A stretch of 64,000 nucleotides of DNA from Myrmaecium sp. VS I D KN 1. Lineage: Eukaryota; Ascomycota; Dothideomycetes; Valsariales; Valsariaceae. Location: positions 1,054,001 through 1,118,000 of the forward strand of contig JADQAV010000002.1 in assembly GCA_019775845.1 (NCBI GenBank), given 5' to 3'. Position 1 is the first letter of the stretch, and each line of letters opens with the position of its first letter. The translations under genes were made by a program, and so were the position numbers. Positions 1-10,622 of the stretch are shown one piece after another. The notes under the pieces are model-generated. The model was not told the origin of the DNA. It ran no database searches and saw nothing but the letters and a program-made list of their open reading frames with translations.

Positions 1-990
1 TTTCTTAGCAATATGTGTAGTCGCGGAGCCTATCGCCATCAGCCTGCCTGAAGCACGTAATCCGTGGCTTCACACGCACATACAAAGCACCTGCTGGTGG
101 TGCGTTGGAAAACACATAATCTGTTAAGGTATGGGAAAGAGCTCTCTACGTGCTATAAGGTAGGAAGTACTACCTTAGGCGGTTCTTGCTTCATCGCTTG
201 TAGGTGAGTATATTACCTAGGTACTATAGTATCTGACAGTAAGCCCAAAATCATGTGATGTACCTTCAAAAATTTGAGAATGTGCTTTGTGCTGCAAGCC
301 CTGGTGGCAGATCGACGGACATACATCAGATACTTCAGCCTTGCAGACCATATTCGGGAGCTACGGAAGTCTGTTTAGTAACTTCAAACGATCTACAACA
401 GAGCAACCGTCATAGCTCTCGCAATTTGCCAAGTGGAAATTCAACCACATTAGCCACTCTTTGAATCCTTTTACTTTCTCAGATGAAGACCGAATAATGT
501 TAAGTCCACGCGTCTCGTTTTTCCCCCGTGCATGGCGAGATGATAATGGCGGGCATGCAGGGAAGATGAAGGAGCGCCCGTTCGGTCTTTTCGAGGGCAT
601 GCACAACGGGTATCTTAAGAAGGTAAGACAAGAAGGTGGTCGTGGATTGGTTATTAGAGGCCCTAAAGCAGGTACTTTACTATCGGCCACCTGATACTTC
701 AGAGCAAATGGACCGGGCTAAACAAAGTCACGTCCGGTTGATCACGGAAAACAAGTGTTTTCTGAGACGGAGGAAAAGTCGAAGTTTCATAGATGCAAGA
801 TCCGTTCGTCCACTTAGCGCCGGGAACTTACTCCATGTTCAAAAAAAGGTATCCCCACTGAAAAGAAAAAAAAATCCACGCCCGGCAAAAGAAGTCGTTT
901 GGGTTAAGAGTTGGAAATAAAGGAAATGAGGTCTCCAGAAGCGTCTTCCTGAGCCATGTACTGGTGTGTTCGGGATAACACGGCGCAGCT
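1..990. other. Left-end intergenic stretch, no gene supported
   Basis: Only short overlapping ORFs on both strands occur here, none with a recognisable domain or codon pattern. The stretch holds several copies of a TAGGTAC/GTACCTA-like word near positions 160-230 that recurs in other intergenic regions of the window. The right end should contain the 3' UTR of the cdc42 gene. The left edge could also hold the end of a gene lying outside the window. Confidence 0.5.
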
Positions 991-1833
991 TCACAAGATA
1001 ACGCAATTGCCCTTCTTCTTCGACATCTTCTTGTTTGGCGGCGGCTCCAGTGCCGCAACGATGGCCTTTTCAGCTAAGTCAGTGGTGTTCTTAGTGTATA
1101 GAAGCGGCGTGATTGGCTTACCTCGTCGAAGACGTCCTTCAGCTTGTACTGAGTTAGAGCTGAACATTCCACGTACTTGACAGCTCCCAGGTCCCTAGCC
1201 ATGCGTTCGCCATCTTCTCGCCTGACTGGCGCCATCCTCTGCTTTGCCAGTTTTTCTTTGACAGAAGGGTCGTCCCTGAGATCCACCTGGGTCCCCACGA
1301 TGAGGCACGGTACGCCCGGGCAATGGTGATGAACTTCGGGGAACCATTTTTCCCGAACGTTCTCAAATGAAGCCGGCGAGGTCACCGAGAAGCAAACAAG
1401 GAAAACGTCCGTCTGTGGGTAAGAGAGGGGACGGAGGCGGTCGTAATCTTCTTGTCCGGCGGTATCAAACAGTCCGAGAGTGTAGGGCTCGTCTCCGATC
1501 CTGTTAGACGTGTTAGCTTGACGTACGGTTCGCAGAGGAGAGCAGCAAAGACGATCGCAATAACCGTCGTCTTGGCTAGATCTGTATTGTTGCACGAGGG
1601 GTTCATACATGACAGTAACCGCATAGTTGTCGAAGACGGTTGGGACGTATTCCGAGGGGAACTTATTCGTGGTGTACGAGATCAGAAGGCATGTCTTGCC
1701 GACTGCACCGTCACCGACGACGACACACCTAGACGACGCGAACCCTGTCAGTAAGAGACGACACTGAGTGCACGAAAGATATTGTTTGTCGAGTAACGCG
1801 GAGGCAAACGTACTTGATAGTTGCAACAACCAT
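991..1833 (-). CDS. cdc42: Cdc42 Rho-family small GTPase
   Basis: Four exons joined in phase: 1833-1814, 1728-1609, 1500-1122, 1065-991, giving 197 aa. The protein starts [19 protein letters not shown] (P-loop), then has the effector loop [14 protein letters not shown], switch [15 protein letters not shown], and the Cdc42-typical stretch [20 protein letters not shown] with GTQVDLRDD and ECSALTQ. The HHHC segment separates Cdc42 from Rac and Rho. The last exon gives [19 protein letters not shown] and ends in the CAAX box CVIL, predicted to be geranylgeranylated next to a polybasic patch. In fungi Cdc42 sits on the plasma membrane and sets polarity through PAK kinases and formins. The first coding exon is only 20 nt. 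Introns are 85, 108 and 56 nt with good donors (GTACGT, GTATGA, GTAAGC). Identity is firm; the exact last acceptor was chosen because it restores the family's [12 protein letters not shown]. Confidence 0.95.
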
Positions 1834-2792
1834 GTTGTACGAAAGACTTCAGAGCACGACGATTCCTGACTGCTGGGTGTACGGAAGACGAGGTGGAGAT
1901 AGCGCGGTCTATCTAAGCAAGCTGCGATTCGCGCCAATGAAGATACGCCGAGTGGGAAGGTTTGGGTTACTGGTCGTGAGGACGTGACGGTGTGGTGGTT
2001 GAAGGCGGGGAAACAAGTAGTAGTGGATGGTTGTTGGCTCGGTATCCAAACGAAATCAAGGGTCTAGAGCGGTGCGGGCCTGCCGCCAGTCGGGCGTATC
2101 AGTATGGACAGTCGGGTCGTTTGGAAAGCAGCATGAAAGTCTTCTCACGTACAGCCAAGCTAGACTCAGGACGACGAGAGGCGCGTGCAATGCAGACGGA
2201 CGCGTCCCTGAAACTTCAAACGTATGACGGATGGGTCACTCCGTGCCGCCCTGAAAGATCTCCGGCGAGTAGCTTGAAACAGATCAGGACTACGAGCGCT
2301 GCTGTCGTGTTGGGCTGGGAGTCTATGGCTGGGTGCCAATCGGCCAGGGAAGCAGGCGCCGAGGGCAAAGGGGGATACTCCCGCGAGAGATGGGGGCCAA
2401 CGGTAGAACAGGAGGACCTTGAGGTATGGGGACGAGGGCTTGTTGGTCCGAGTTGTAGAGGAGCTGGAGACGGACGTTTGCTTTGGGTTTGTCTTGGCGT
2501 CCTTGTGGCGGTGCGCCTCTTGAAGCCTGGGCTGCACGGAGCAGGAGTATGGCGGAGTGTTGTTACTGGTAGCCTCACAACCTGGTATTCGCTTCTTACA
2601 CCACCTAATTCCTCGTCGTTAGGGCGGGAGAACTGTGTGCTGGCACCTGAGAATTGTCGAACACCGCGGATTCTGCATGAGCTTGGCATCGTTCCTGCGC
2701 TGGAAGAGATCTGCGACTACGAACCGTTCAGATACCGCTGTGCTGTGTGACGTTCTTCCATCATTTCATGTCATCTACAGTATGGTGCAACC
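1834..2792. other. cdc42 upstream region
   Basis: This should contain the cdc42 promoter and 5' leader. A 252-codon open frame crosses it on the + strand (1992-2750), but it starts on GTG, has no recognisable domain and an unremarkable composition, so I treat it as chance. Confidence 0.5.
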
Positions 2793-3323
2793 TTACTGAT
2801 TGCTCTCGATTAATTGGATACCCGAGGACTGCTGCGTAGCGGCAGCAAGCTCAACTACTAGCGTAGAGTTCTGGTCTACACTGGAAACGTACTTTGGAGA
2901 AAGATGTCTTCTCCTAGGAGTAAGTATGTAGGCGTTCTTGGGGACCTCAGATAATGTCATATCCACCATCTGGCAATTCCCACACTCGTACTCATCCACG
3001 GTGAGATATGTGCTCGGCTGGAGTTTCCCAGCCGAATGCTGTGGCGCGTACGGTGAGTTCTCCCAGCCGAGCATTTCGAAGCGATGCAGGTGCGCCACCA
3101 GCTCACAGAGGCCTGACTCTCCTTTCTCCATCGTTTTGCTTTCTGTCGATGTTATGGATAAAATCGTTTGCCAAGCAGGCAGCAGAACCTCGCCTTGTTT
3201 TAGTCCAGCGTTGCGTTGAAGTTTCTGATCCCGTCGAAAGGGGTTTCTCTGGTAGGCCCTCTGTATGGCTTGTGTCCGTACCCAGGATGCAAGTATATCT
3301 TCGCTGATGCTTTTCAATCTCAT
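2793..3323 (-). CDS. Doubtful hypothetical protein, 176 aa, single exon
   Basis: An ATG-initiated frame with no intron needed. I do not recognise a family. It has one CxxC pair (ECGNCQ) near residue 117, an Arg/Gln-rich N-terminus (residues 15-40), and no signal peptide or membrane segment. Two similar sub-segments around residues 80-102 correspond to a DNA inverted/direct repeat at 3014-3070. It lies between the cdc42 promoter and the 5' side of the beta-glucosidase gene. The composition is more protein-like than the other ORFs in the gap, but shorter ORFs overlap it on the other strand. It could be a real small gene, a fragment of a decayed gene, or chance. Confidence 0.3.
   Translation of the reverse strand: MRLKSISEDILASWVRTQAIQRAYQRNPFRRDQKLQRNAGLKQGEVLLPAWQTILSITSTESKTMEKGESGLCELVAHLHRFEMLGWENSPYAPQHSAGKLQPSTYLTVDEYECGNCQMVDMTLSEVPKNAYILTPRRRHLSPKYVSSVDQNSTLVVELAAATQQSSGIQLIESNQ
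3014..3035. repeat. Perfect 8-bp inverted repeat (hairpin), right arm repeated downstream
   Basis: TCGGCTGG at 3014-3021 pairs with CCAGCCGA at 3028-3035 across a 6-nt loop. The right arm with one more base (CCCAGCCGA) recurs at 3062-3070. It lies inside the doubtful 2793-3323 ORF. Confidence 0.7.
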
Positions 3324-4198
3324 TCTGCCACGCGTGAAAGGGTATCTTGAAGCAAAGTGTTTCCCACCGGAGTACTGATGCCTATCACAAGCAGCACGTC
3401 TACCATTTTATCACACTCTAGCGAATATATGTCTCACCGCTACTCAGCACGAGCCAGAGCAGTACACATTGGCGGTGGCCGTGCCTTGCCAGGTGTTGAG
3501 GCATTCGAGAGCTTGAGCCTGAGGATTCTCCTGACTACTTCCAAACTGCAGCCCGCCAGCCACCTCTAGCAGTCAATTCAGGCATTCAATGAGGGTCGAG
3601 CGCATGGGATTCATTTGGATTCTGCGGCTAATATCCTAAAGGCAGCGTCACGGTGTCTACACCTATCCCGATCGACAGTTCCATAAGTACGGAATGATTC
3701 ATTTTGTTAATCGTCACTGTGTGCTTCTCCAGTCAGTCTCTCAATGAGCGCATGCTACCTCTATTTCTCTTTGCTATTTCCCTGCGTTCATTTCGAGAAA
3801 ACGATCTACTGTCAGGGCTTGTTTTTCCTCTGCCAATGCTGCGAGCGGGGTTACTTGACTAGGGACATGGACGGACATTTGATTACTTTATTCTACGGCT
3901 CATGGAACGCCGGGCCGCCATTACATTGCACTAAATGGTCCATTGGCTCTACGACTACCAATGTCGACTGTCGCATATAATTTGCTTCCAGTGGTTGCTC
4001 CATGTTCCTGAACTGCTTCATTTTCGGGTTGCCCTGCCGCTATCCCGGCCAGGCAGCATTTTAGACGGCTAGATCGCGGCAGTCATTGAGGTCCGCTATT
4101 TGAGTGATGGCCGTAGGATTGTTTCCTTGGCTATAAGTTTGAGCTTACGCCTCGATGAAGAATTATCTGATGTACGACGACTGCTTCAGATCCCAGAG
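3324..4198. other. Intergenic, beta-glucosidase upstream region
   Basis: No gene is supported. This is probably the promoter and 5' leader of the CBM1-GH3 gene that starts at 4199. I see no recognisable operator that I would defend. Confidence 0.5.
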
Positions 4199-6990
4199 AT
4201 GAAAGGCTTACTTGCGTTACTCCTAATAGCTGTCCACGCTGCGAACGCTCAGATTCCCGCATGGGGACAATGTATGTCTGGCAAGTGCAACTTCCAACAT
4301 ATGCCTAACATTTCCTAGGCGGCGGCACTGGGTACACTGGATCGACAACATGTGCAGCCGGATACATTTGCACGAAGTTAAACGACTACTACTCACAGTG
4401 TACCCCTGGCACAGGTTTGTTCGCTGATACCAGCAGTTCAAGTATGTACTCACCTTTCACAGTAACATCAACCAACCAAGCTGAACCATGTACGTTGCCA
4501 GTCACAATCATTCTGGCATTTAGAGCTGACCACAAAAGCAACTACAACGTCTTCTCTGGCACCAGGGGAGTCCGGTGGGGCTCCGGGTAGTAGTCCTGAA
4601 CCCGTATCCGGCATTGGAGACTGGGTAGACGCATATAAAAAAGCTAACGCGGCGTTGGCAAAGCTCTCTCAGTCTGAGAAGATAAGCATTGTCACCGGGG
4701 TCGGATGGAGCAAAGGGCCTTGTGTGGGTCATTCATCAGGATTGTGGCCGTTATCGACCCCCAGTTACTGACTGACGTCTCTCGTTCCACAGGTCGGCAA
4801 CACTGGTTCAGCAAGCTCCATCGGCTATCCTTCACTATGCCTACAGGATGGTCCCTTGGGAATCAGGTATGCAAAAGGCATAACAGCCTTTCCAGCCGGA
4901 ATACAGGGCGGTTCCACCTGGGACGTCAAGCTCATTAATCAGAGAGGCGCTGCACTTGGGGCTGAAGCAAAAGGCCTCGGAATCAATGTTCAGCTGGGTC
5001 CTGTGGCAGGCCCTCTTGGGAAGATACCTGAGGGTGGGCGCAACTGGGAAGGCTTCTCTGTGGATCCCTACTTGGCCGGCATAGCGATGCAGGAGACAAT
5101 AAGCGGCATGCAGGCGTCTGGCGTCCAAGCGTGCGCGAAGCATTACATCGGAAACGAGCAAGAGAATAACCGGGGCTCCATAAGTGCAGTTATTGACGAT
5201 CGGACGATGCACGAGTTATACCTCTGGCCTTTTGCGGACTCCGTGAAAGCCAATGTTGCCTCTGTGATGTGCAGGTAAGTATTATCTGGTTGTCCTTTGG
5301 ATCGATTATTATAGGACCTGACAGTTGTCCCAGCTACAACAAATTGAACGGAACATATTCCTGTGAAAATGAGGGCATTCTGAGTGGCCTTCTAAAGGAT
5401 GAGCTGGGGTTCCAGGGATACATAATGTCAGATTGGGACGCGCAGCATACTACAGCCGGAAGTGCGAATGCCGGGTTGGACATGACGATGCCTGGAAGCG
5501 ACTACAGTATGCATGCCTTCCAGGGATTGTTTCAGCAATGACTGATCTCTTATAGATGGTGGCACCATCCTTTGGGGACCGCAGCTTCAAGCCGCCATCG
5601 ACAGTGGCTCAGTGGCACAATCTCGGGTGGACGACATGGTTCGGAGGATCCTATCCTCGTGGTATCTCGTGGGTCAAGACAGCGGGTACCCGGCGGTCAC
5701 GTTCGACTCGTGGAATGGTGGTCAAGGTGGACCGGATGTACAGGATGATCACAAGAACGTGTCGCGAGCTATCGCACGAGATGGGATCGTACTCCTCAAG
5801 AACAGCAACAATGCCTTGCCCCTGAAGAAGCCAGCATCGCTAGCCATCATCGGTCAAGATGCCATAGTCAACCCTGCTGGAGCTAATGCCTGCACTGATC
5901 GTGACTGCGATACAGGCACGCTGGCGATGGGTTGGGGTTCTGGAACTGCGGACTTTCCGGTATGTTCTTAACCCATGTGGCACCTCCAAACCCCTTCAAG
6001 CACCCTTACTTACCATGCCTGCAGTACCTGATCGCCCCGTTAGATGCCATTACCACACAAGCCTCTGCGGATGGCACCAAACTCAGCACTTCTACCACCG
6101 ACGACACAAGCGCAGCTGCAGTTGCCGCATCAGCCGCCGCCACGGCTATTGTGTTCATCAATTCTGATTCCGGGGAAGGATATCTCACCGTGGAAGGCAA
6201 TGCAGGCGATCGAAATAACTTAGATCCATGGCACAACGGCAACCAGCTTGTCGAGGCCGTTGCGAAGGTCAACAAGAACACTATCGTCGTGATCCACAGC
6301 GTCGGCCCGCTCATCCTGGAGCAAATCTTGGCTCAACCCAATGTTGTCGCTGTCGTTTGGGCCGGTATCCCAGGGCAAGAGAGCGGAAATGGGCTGGTCG
6401 ATGTTCTATACGGCTCCACCTCGCCGAGTGGAAAACTACCATATACCATTGCCAAATCTTCGAGCGACTATGGTACCAGCATCGTAAGCGGAGACGACTA
6501 TTTCCCGGAAGGATTGTACATCGACTACCGTCACTTTGACAAAGCAGGCATCGAGCCGCGGTATGAATTCGGGTTCGGGTTGTCATACACTACGTTCTCT
6601 TACTCCGCCCTCGATATCAACAGCAGCGCCACGTCCGGCCCGGCTACCGGTGACATAGTTCCGGGGGGACCTGCAGACCTCTACGACATCGTCGCTACTG
6701 TCACGGCCACAATCACCAACAACGGCACGGTGGCTGGCTCGGAGGTAGCCCAGCTTTACATCGGCCTGCCATCTTCTGCGCCAGCCTCGCCGTTGAAGCA
6801 GCTGAGGGGATTTGACAAGCTGGCATTGCAGCCGGGAGCAAGTGCGGCAGCGGTGTTCAACCTGAGACGGAAAGACTTGAGCTATTGGGATACAGGAAAG
6901 CAGCAGTGGGTGCTTCCCACGGGGACTTCTATGGTGTCTGTGGGAGCAAGTTCTAGAGACGTGAGGTTATCGGGCGAGCTGACGGTGTAG
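4199..6990 (+). CDS. Secreted beta-glucosidase, GH3 with N-terminal CBM1
   Basis: Seven exons keep phase: 4199-4271, 4319-4489, 4539-4723, 4793-5274, 5334-5506, 5556-5959, 6025-6990, giving 817 aa. Residues 1-17 are a signal peptide ([17 protein letters not shown]). A family 1 cellulose-binding module follows ([15 protein letters not shown] ... YYSQC), with its first Cys codon split by intron 1. Then come a Ser/Thr/Pro-rich linker and the GH3 catalytic core: [15 protein letters not shown], and the nucleophile motif IMSDWDAQH with Asp near residue 337. The GH3 C-terminal domain and a fibronectin III-like domain follow ([12 protein letters not shown], then [12 protein letters not shown]). The enzyme should release glucose from cellobiose and short beta-glucans outside the cell. 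The end of exon 2 is the least certain splice: a donor at about 4423 also keeps phase and would shorten the linker. The start is the first in-frame ATG and directly opens the signal peptide. Confidence 0.93.
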
Positions 6991-7899
6991 TTGGACGGTG
7001 GTCAATGAGTCTACGAAGTAAAGCAGAGATGATGGCTGAGGTGAGAGATGAGGCATTTTGGACAGCATACAGATCAACATTGGCAAGAGCTGAATGGATT
7101 GTGCTATGACGTTTGGGGTTCATGAAGTCCGATAGGACTCCAATGTCCCTTCTGTCTCTTCTCCTCTCCCAATCCCGCTGACGATTCCAACCGTCTTGAT
7201 CAGCTGTACTCTACTCTATACACTGCTTCCAGAGTATAAAGCTATACATTCATTCAAAGCCGTAAAACCAGAACTCGGCAGGCGGATGCTCTTTATGAAT
7301 GATGTAGGTAGATTCGTCCTTCGTTCCACCACGGCCGCTTGGTTACCAGATATGTGTACGTACATGTTAGCAAACCAATAGCGGACAGGGCATTTATCGG
7401 TGGGTCAAAGCTGGCCGTATCGTGGAGTCCATCGCATCGGCGGGCCAGTCATCGGACGTGGAGGGCAAGGCGAAGGGCGTGCGATGGACTGTGTGTCCGG
7501 AGTACGGTGGGGTGGATCTCCGTGGCCCAGTGCAAAATACCGGTGGCCAGGAGCGTTGGGGGCAGCGATATCGCACTCGGAAAAGGTTCGCACGTTCGCG
7601 CAGATGGTGGGTGGCTGACCACGCTCGAACGGGCGAATGAGCGGTCATTGAAGACGTCAGCGCACGGCCATTTTCCCTTCGGCGCCGCCCAGAGATAAGT
7701 GCCGCAGACCCTCTTTGCTCGCCCGCCCACACAACCTTATAACCTCTTGTACTTCCTCTCGTCTTCAACACAGTCACCGTCATCCCAGACAACACCTCTC
7801 TACTCCTGCCACTCGACCACGCCCTTCGATCACTCTCTCAAGAGCATCAGCTCTCCCCCTCAAAACCCCCCTTGAAGTCGGACTGAGCAAATCGTGCTT
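6991..7899. other. Intergenic, CPA1 promoter and 5' leader
   Basis: The 3' UTR of the beta-glucosidase and the promoter of CPA1 lie here. A TATA-like CTTATAAC sits near 7736, about 160 bp before the attenuator uORF, followed by a C/T-rich stretch (7741-7870) typical of fungal core promoters. Several overlapping ORFs at 7339-7800 occur on both strands and none is convincing. Confidence 0.5.
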
Positions 7900-8250
7900 A
7901 TGCGTGCTGCCCCGACCCTCTTCACCTCCCAGGTACGATGACTCTTCCCCTCAGACTTTTTCTTTACTCTTTCCCCAATGCCTGCAATTCTGCGGCGCAT
8001 TCGCCCTTCAGATGCGCAAAAGGCTACGAGCAGGCACGGTATCTCTGCCCCTCAAGGTCTCGTCACTTCTAGCAAACACCCCCACCGCTATCGACATTCC
8101 CTTTGACCTTGAATGAAATGACTGTCGGCTAACGGACGTTATAATAGGACTACATCTCAGGTATGGCAGCCGTTGTCCACTACACCATGTCGCTCGCATC
8201 ACTAATCTTATCCATCCGAAGACCACTTGTGGAAGGCCTCAGTGAATTGA
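7900..8250 (+). CDS. Arginine attenuator peptide (AAP) uORF, three exons
   Basis: Exons 7900-7932, 8148-8160 and 8222-8250 join in phase to give a 24-codon peptide that starts MRAAPTLFTSQ, continues DYISDHLWKA and ends SVN-stop. The core FTSQDYxSDHLW is the hallmark of the fungal AAP, which stalls the ribosome at its stop codon when arginine is plentiful and so lowers translation of the CPA1/arg-2 frame downstream. Length and register match Neurospora (24 codons), and Asp12, needed for stalling there, is present. The start codon has C at -3, a weak context that suits leaky scanning. The uORF stop is 58 nt before the CPA1 ATG and no other ATG lies between. Introns are 215 nt (7933-8147, GTACGA..TAG, GGCTAAC branch-like) and 61 nt (8161-8221, GTATGG..AAG, ACTAAT). 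The peptide match crosses both junctions, so the splicing is well supported although inferred. Confidence 0.93.
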
Positions 8251-8308
8251 AAAGCCTTTCTCCAACAAATCGAATCTCAAACCACCCCGCCAACCGCAAC
8301 CTGTCAAG

Positions 8309-9803
8309 ATGTTGAACCTGTTCTTCAAGCAGTCAATGCTGAAGCAAGCCGGTGTCCTGGGAAGGGCTTCTACCCAGACACGATTCATGGCCACTGTCCA
8401 AAACAGTGCAGCCAGCGCCGGCAGGCGTCGTGTCGCCCCTACCGCATCCGAGCGAGCTACATTCACTATCAAGGTATGTTGGATTCGTTACAAGCTGGAG
8501 GCATGAATGCTCATCGTCATTCCAGAACGGACCTATCTTCTCTGGAAAGTCCTTTGGTGCCAAGACCAACATTTCCGGTGAAGCTGTCTTCACTACCTCG
8601 CTCGTGGGCTACCCCGAGTCTATGACGGACCCATCCTACCGTGGCCAAATCCTAGTCTTTACCCAGCCTTTGATCGGCAACTATGGCGTGCCTTCTTCCG
8701 CCAGGGACGAGCACGGGCTCTTGCGTTACTTCGAGTCCCCCAATATCCAGGCTGCTGGTATCGTCGTCGGAGACGTAGCTGAGCAACCGAGCCACTGGAC
8801 TGCCGTGGAAAGCTTGGCCGAGTGGTGCCAACGGGAGGGTATCCCTGCCATTAGTGGCGTCGACACCCGTGCCATTGTCACCTACCTCCGTGAGCAAGGC
8901 TCTTCCCTCGCCCGCATCACCATCGGAGAAGAATACGATGCCGACGAGGATGAAGCGTACATTGACCCTGAAGGCATCAACTTGGTCAGGCGTGTTTCTA
9001 CCAAGGCGCCGTTCCATGTCAACTCCTTGCTGGGCGACTTGCATGTTGCTCTTATCGACTGTGGTGTCAAGGAGAACATCCTTCGCTCGCTGGTGAGCCG
9101 TGGAGCCAGCGTGACCGCGTTCCCCTACGACTACCCGATCCACAAGGTTGCTCATCATTTTGACGGTGTCTTCATCTCCAACGGACCTGGCGACCCGACC
9201 CACTGTATGGAGACCGTCTACAACCTCAGGAAGTTGATTGAGACATCTCAGGTCCCTATCATGGGCATTTGCATGGGTCACCAGCTCTTGGCTCTCGCTG
9301 CTGGTGCCAGGACCATCAAGCTCAAGTACGGCAACCGTGCCCACAACATCCCGGCTTTGGACTTGACCACCGGTCGCTGCCACATCACATCCCAAAACCA
9401 CGGCTATGCGATCGATCCCAAGTCGCTTCCCGAGGAGTGGAAGGAATACTTCGTCAACCTCAACGACTCCTCTAACGAGGGCATGATCCATAAGACCCGC
9501 CCGATCTTTTCCGCACAGTTCCATCCCGAAGCTAAGGGTGGTCCGCTTGACTCTGGCTACCTGTTCGATAAGTACGTCGACAGCGTCAGGAAGTACAGGG
9601 ACGCTCAGACCAGCCTCATGCCCAACCGGAGCAGCAAGCCTTCCCCTCTCCTCGTGGACCTGCTTCCAAAGGAACGCGTTGGAGTTGAGCCTGGTCTGAA
9701 GGAGTACGCCCGCCAACCACGTATGGGCACACCGCCTCCTGCCGGCGCACAGCCTGGTGGTGTTGCCCCCCAGGCGGCCACTCCTGTCGCCGCTGCTGCG
9801 TAA
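8309..9803 (+). CDS. cpa1: Carbamoyl-phosphate synthase, arginine-specific small (glutaminase) subunit, mitochondrial
   Basis: Two exons (8309-8473, 8526-9803) give 480 aa. The Arg/Ser/Ala-rich N-terminus (about residues 1-45, no acids) is a likely mitochondrial presequence. The small-subunit domain follows ([36 protein letters not shown]), then a class I glutamine amidotransferase domain with [13 protein letters not shown], nucleophile motif GICMGHQ (Cys about 304) and FHPEA (His about 388, Glu about 390). The enzyme splits glutamine and passes ammonia to the large subunit to make carbamoyl phosphate for citrulline and arginine. The Ala/Pro/Gly-rich tail after about residue 450 is low-complexity. 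The arginine attenuator uORF just upstream confirms the arginine-specific form and predicts translational repression by arginine. The ATG has A at -3, better than the uORF start. Confidence 0.97.
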
Positions 9804-10622
9804 ATGGGAATACTTTGGAGTTTAGTGGTAGAAAGGGTTCATTGGGGGCGACAATTTGATCTGTCATGCCGGAGTTAAGGAGGTCTTGAAAATTGTTTAG
9901 TAGTCTAGTAATTCAGTTGAAAGTTATCTTCTCGGAAGTATGCCTGCGAAACCTTTATCATCCACGCAACGTTGATGTTCCCAGTACAATGGATCTGCGC
10001 TCCATACCACGTGCCGCCCACCTCTCGCTTGACCGAACCTGACGCGGATGGGCCCAAACGCGACTGCCTCTTACAGACACAGATGCCACCGTCCCCAGAG
10101 AGCCCAATATCAGTACAATAGATTATGTCATCGCTATCTTCTTTCGACCTCGCCGTCCGCCTCAACCTCAACCGGAGCGCTCTGATCACCTATTCTTCCC
10201 CGACCTGCTCGTCAAGGCCTTCGCTCTGACCTTCCCCTACCACCGTTCATGTTCTCAGCCTGCCTTCTCTTCAGGATTCGACGATAGCCATTGCTTGATG
10301 ATTGAATGCATTCCCCAATCGCAACGTGGTGGAGGTTCATCTGTCTACTGGGCTAGTGCTGCACGCTGTAAGCAGCGAGAATTTTATCTCCTTCTGGCTG
10401 CAACTGGGATGACTGAAGGCTTACCTTGAAAGTAGACCGAGGCTAGCAACCTAACCGAAGCCTTTCCACTCTCGCGCGGCTGGAGCAATCGCCAGAACAT
10501 TGGCTTCACTTCGCCAGCACTCGCTACCATTATCACTATTGCTCTTCGGACGCAACCTAGTGGAAACAGGAAGTGCGCACTATCAGCCAGCTCACTAGAG
10601 CTGCTGTATGAGAAGCCTCAAG
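9804..10622. other. Intergenic between CPA1 and the next + strand gene
   Basis: The 3' UTR of CPA1 and the upstream region of the 10623 gene lie here. The second half (10090-10560) is C/T-rich like a 5' leader, and could hide a non-coding first exon. I see no gene. Confidence 0.4.

Noticed and set aside
1992-2750. 252-codon + frame upstream of cdc42
   Set aside because: Starts on GTG, no domain, no splice partners; lies where the cdc42 promoter is expected.
8652-9716. 354-codon minus frame opposite CPA1
   Set aside because: Mirror frame of a highly biased conserved gene; CPA1 motifs on the + strand explain the region.
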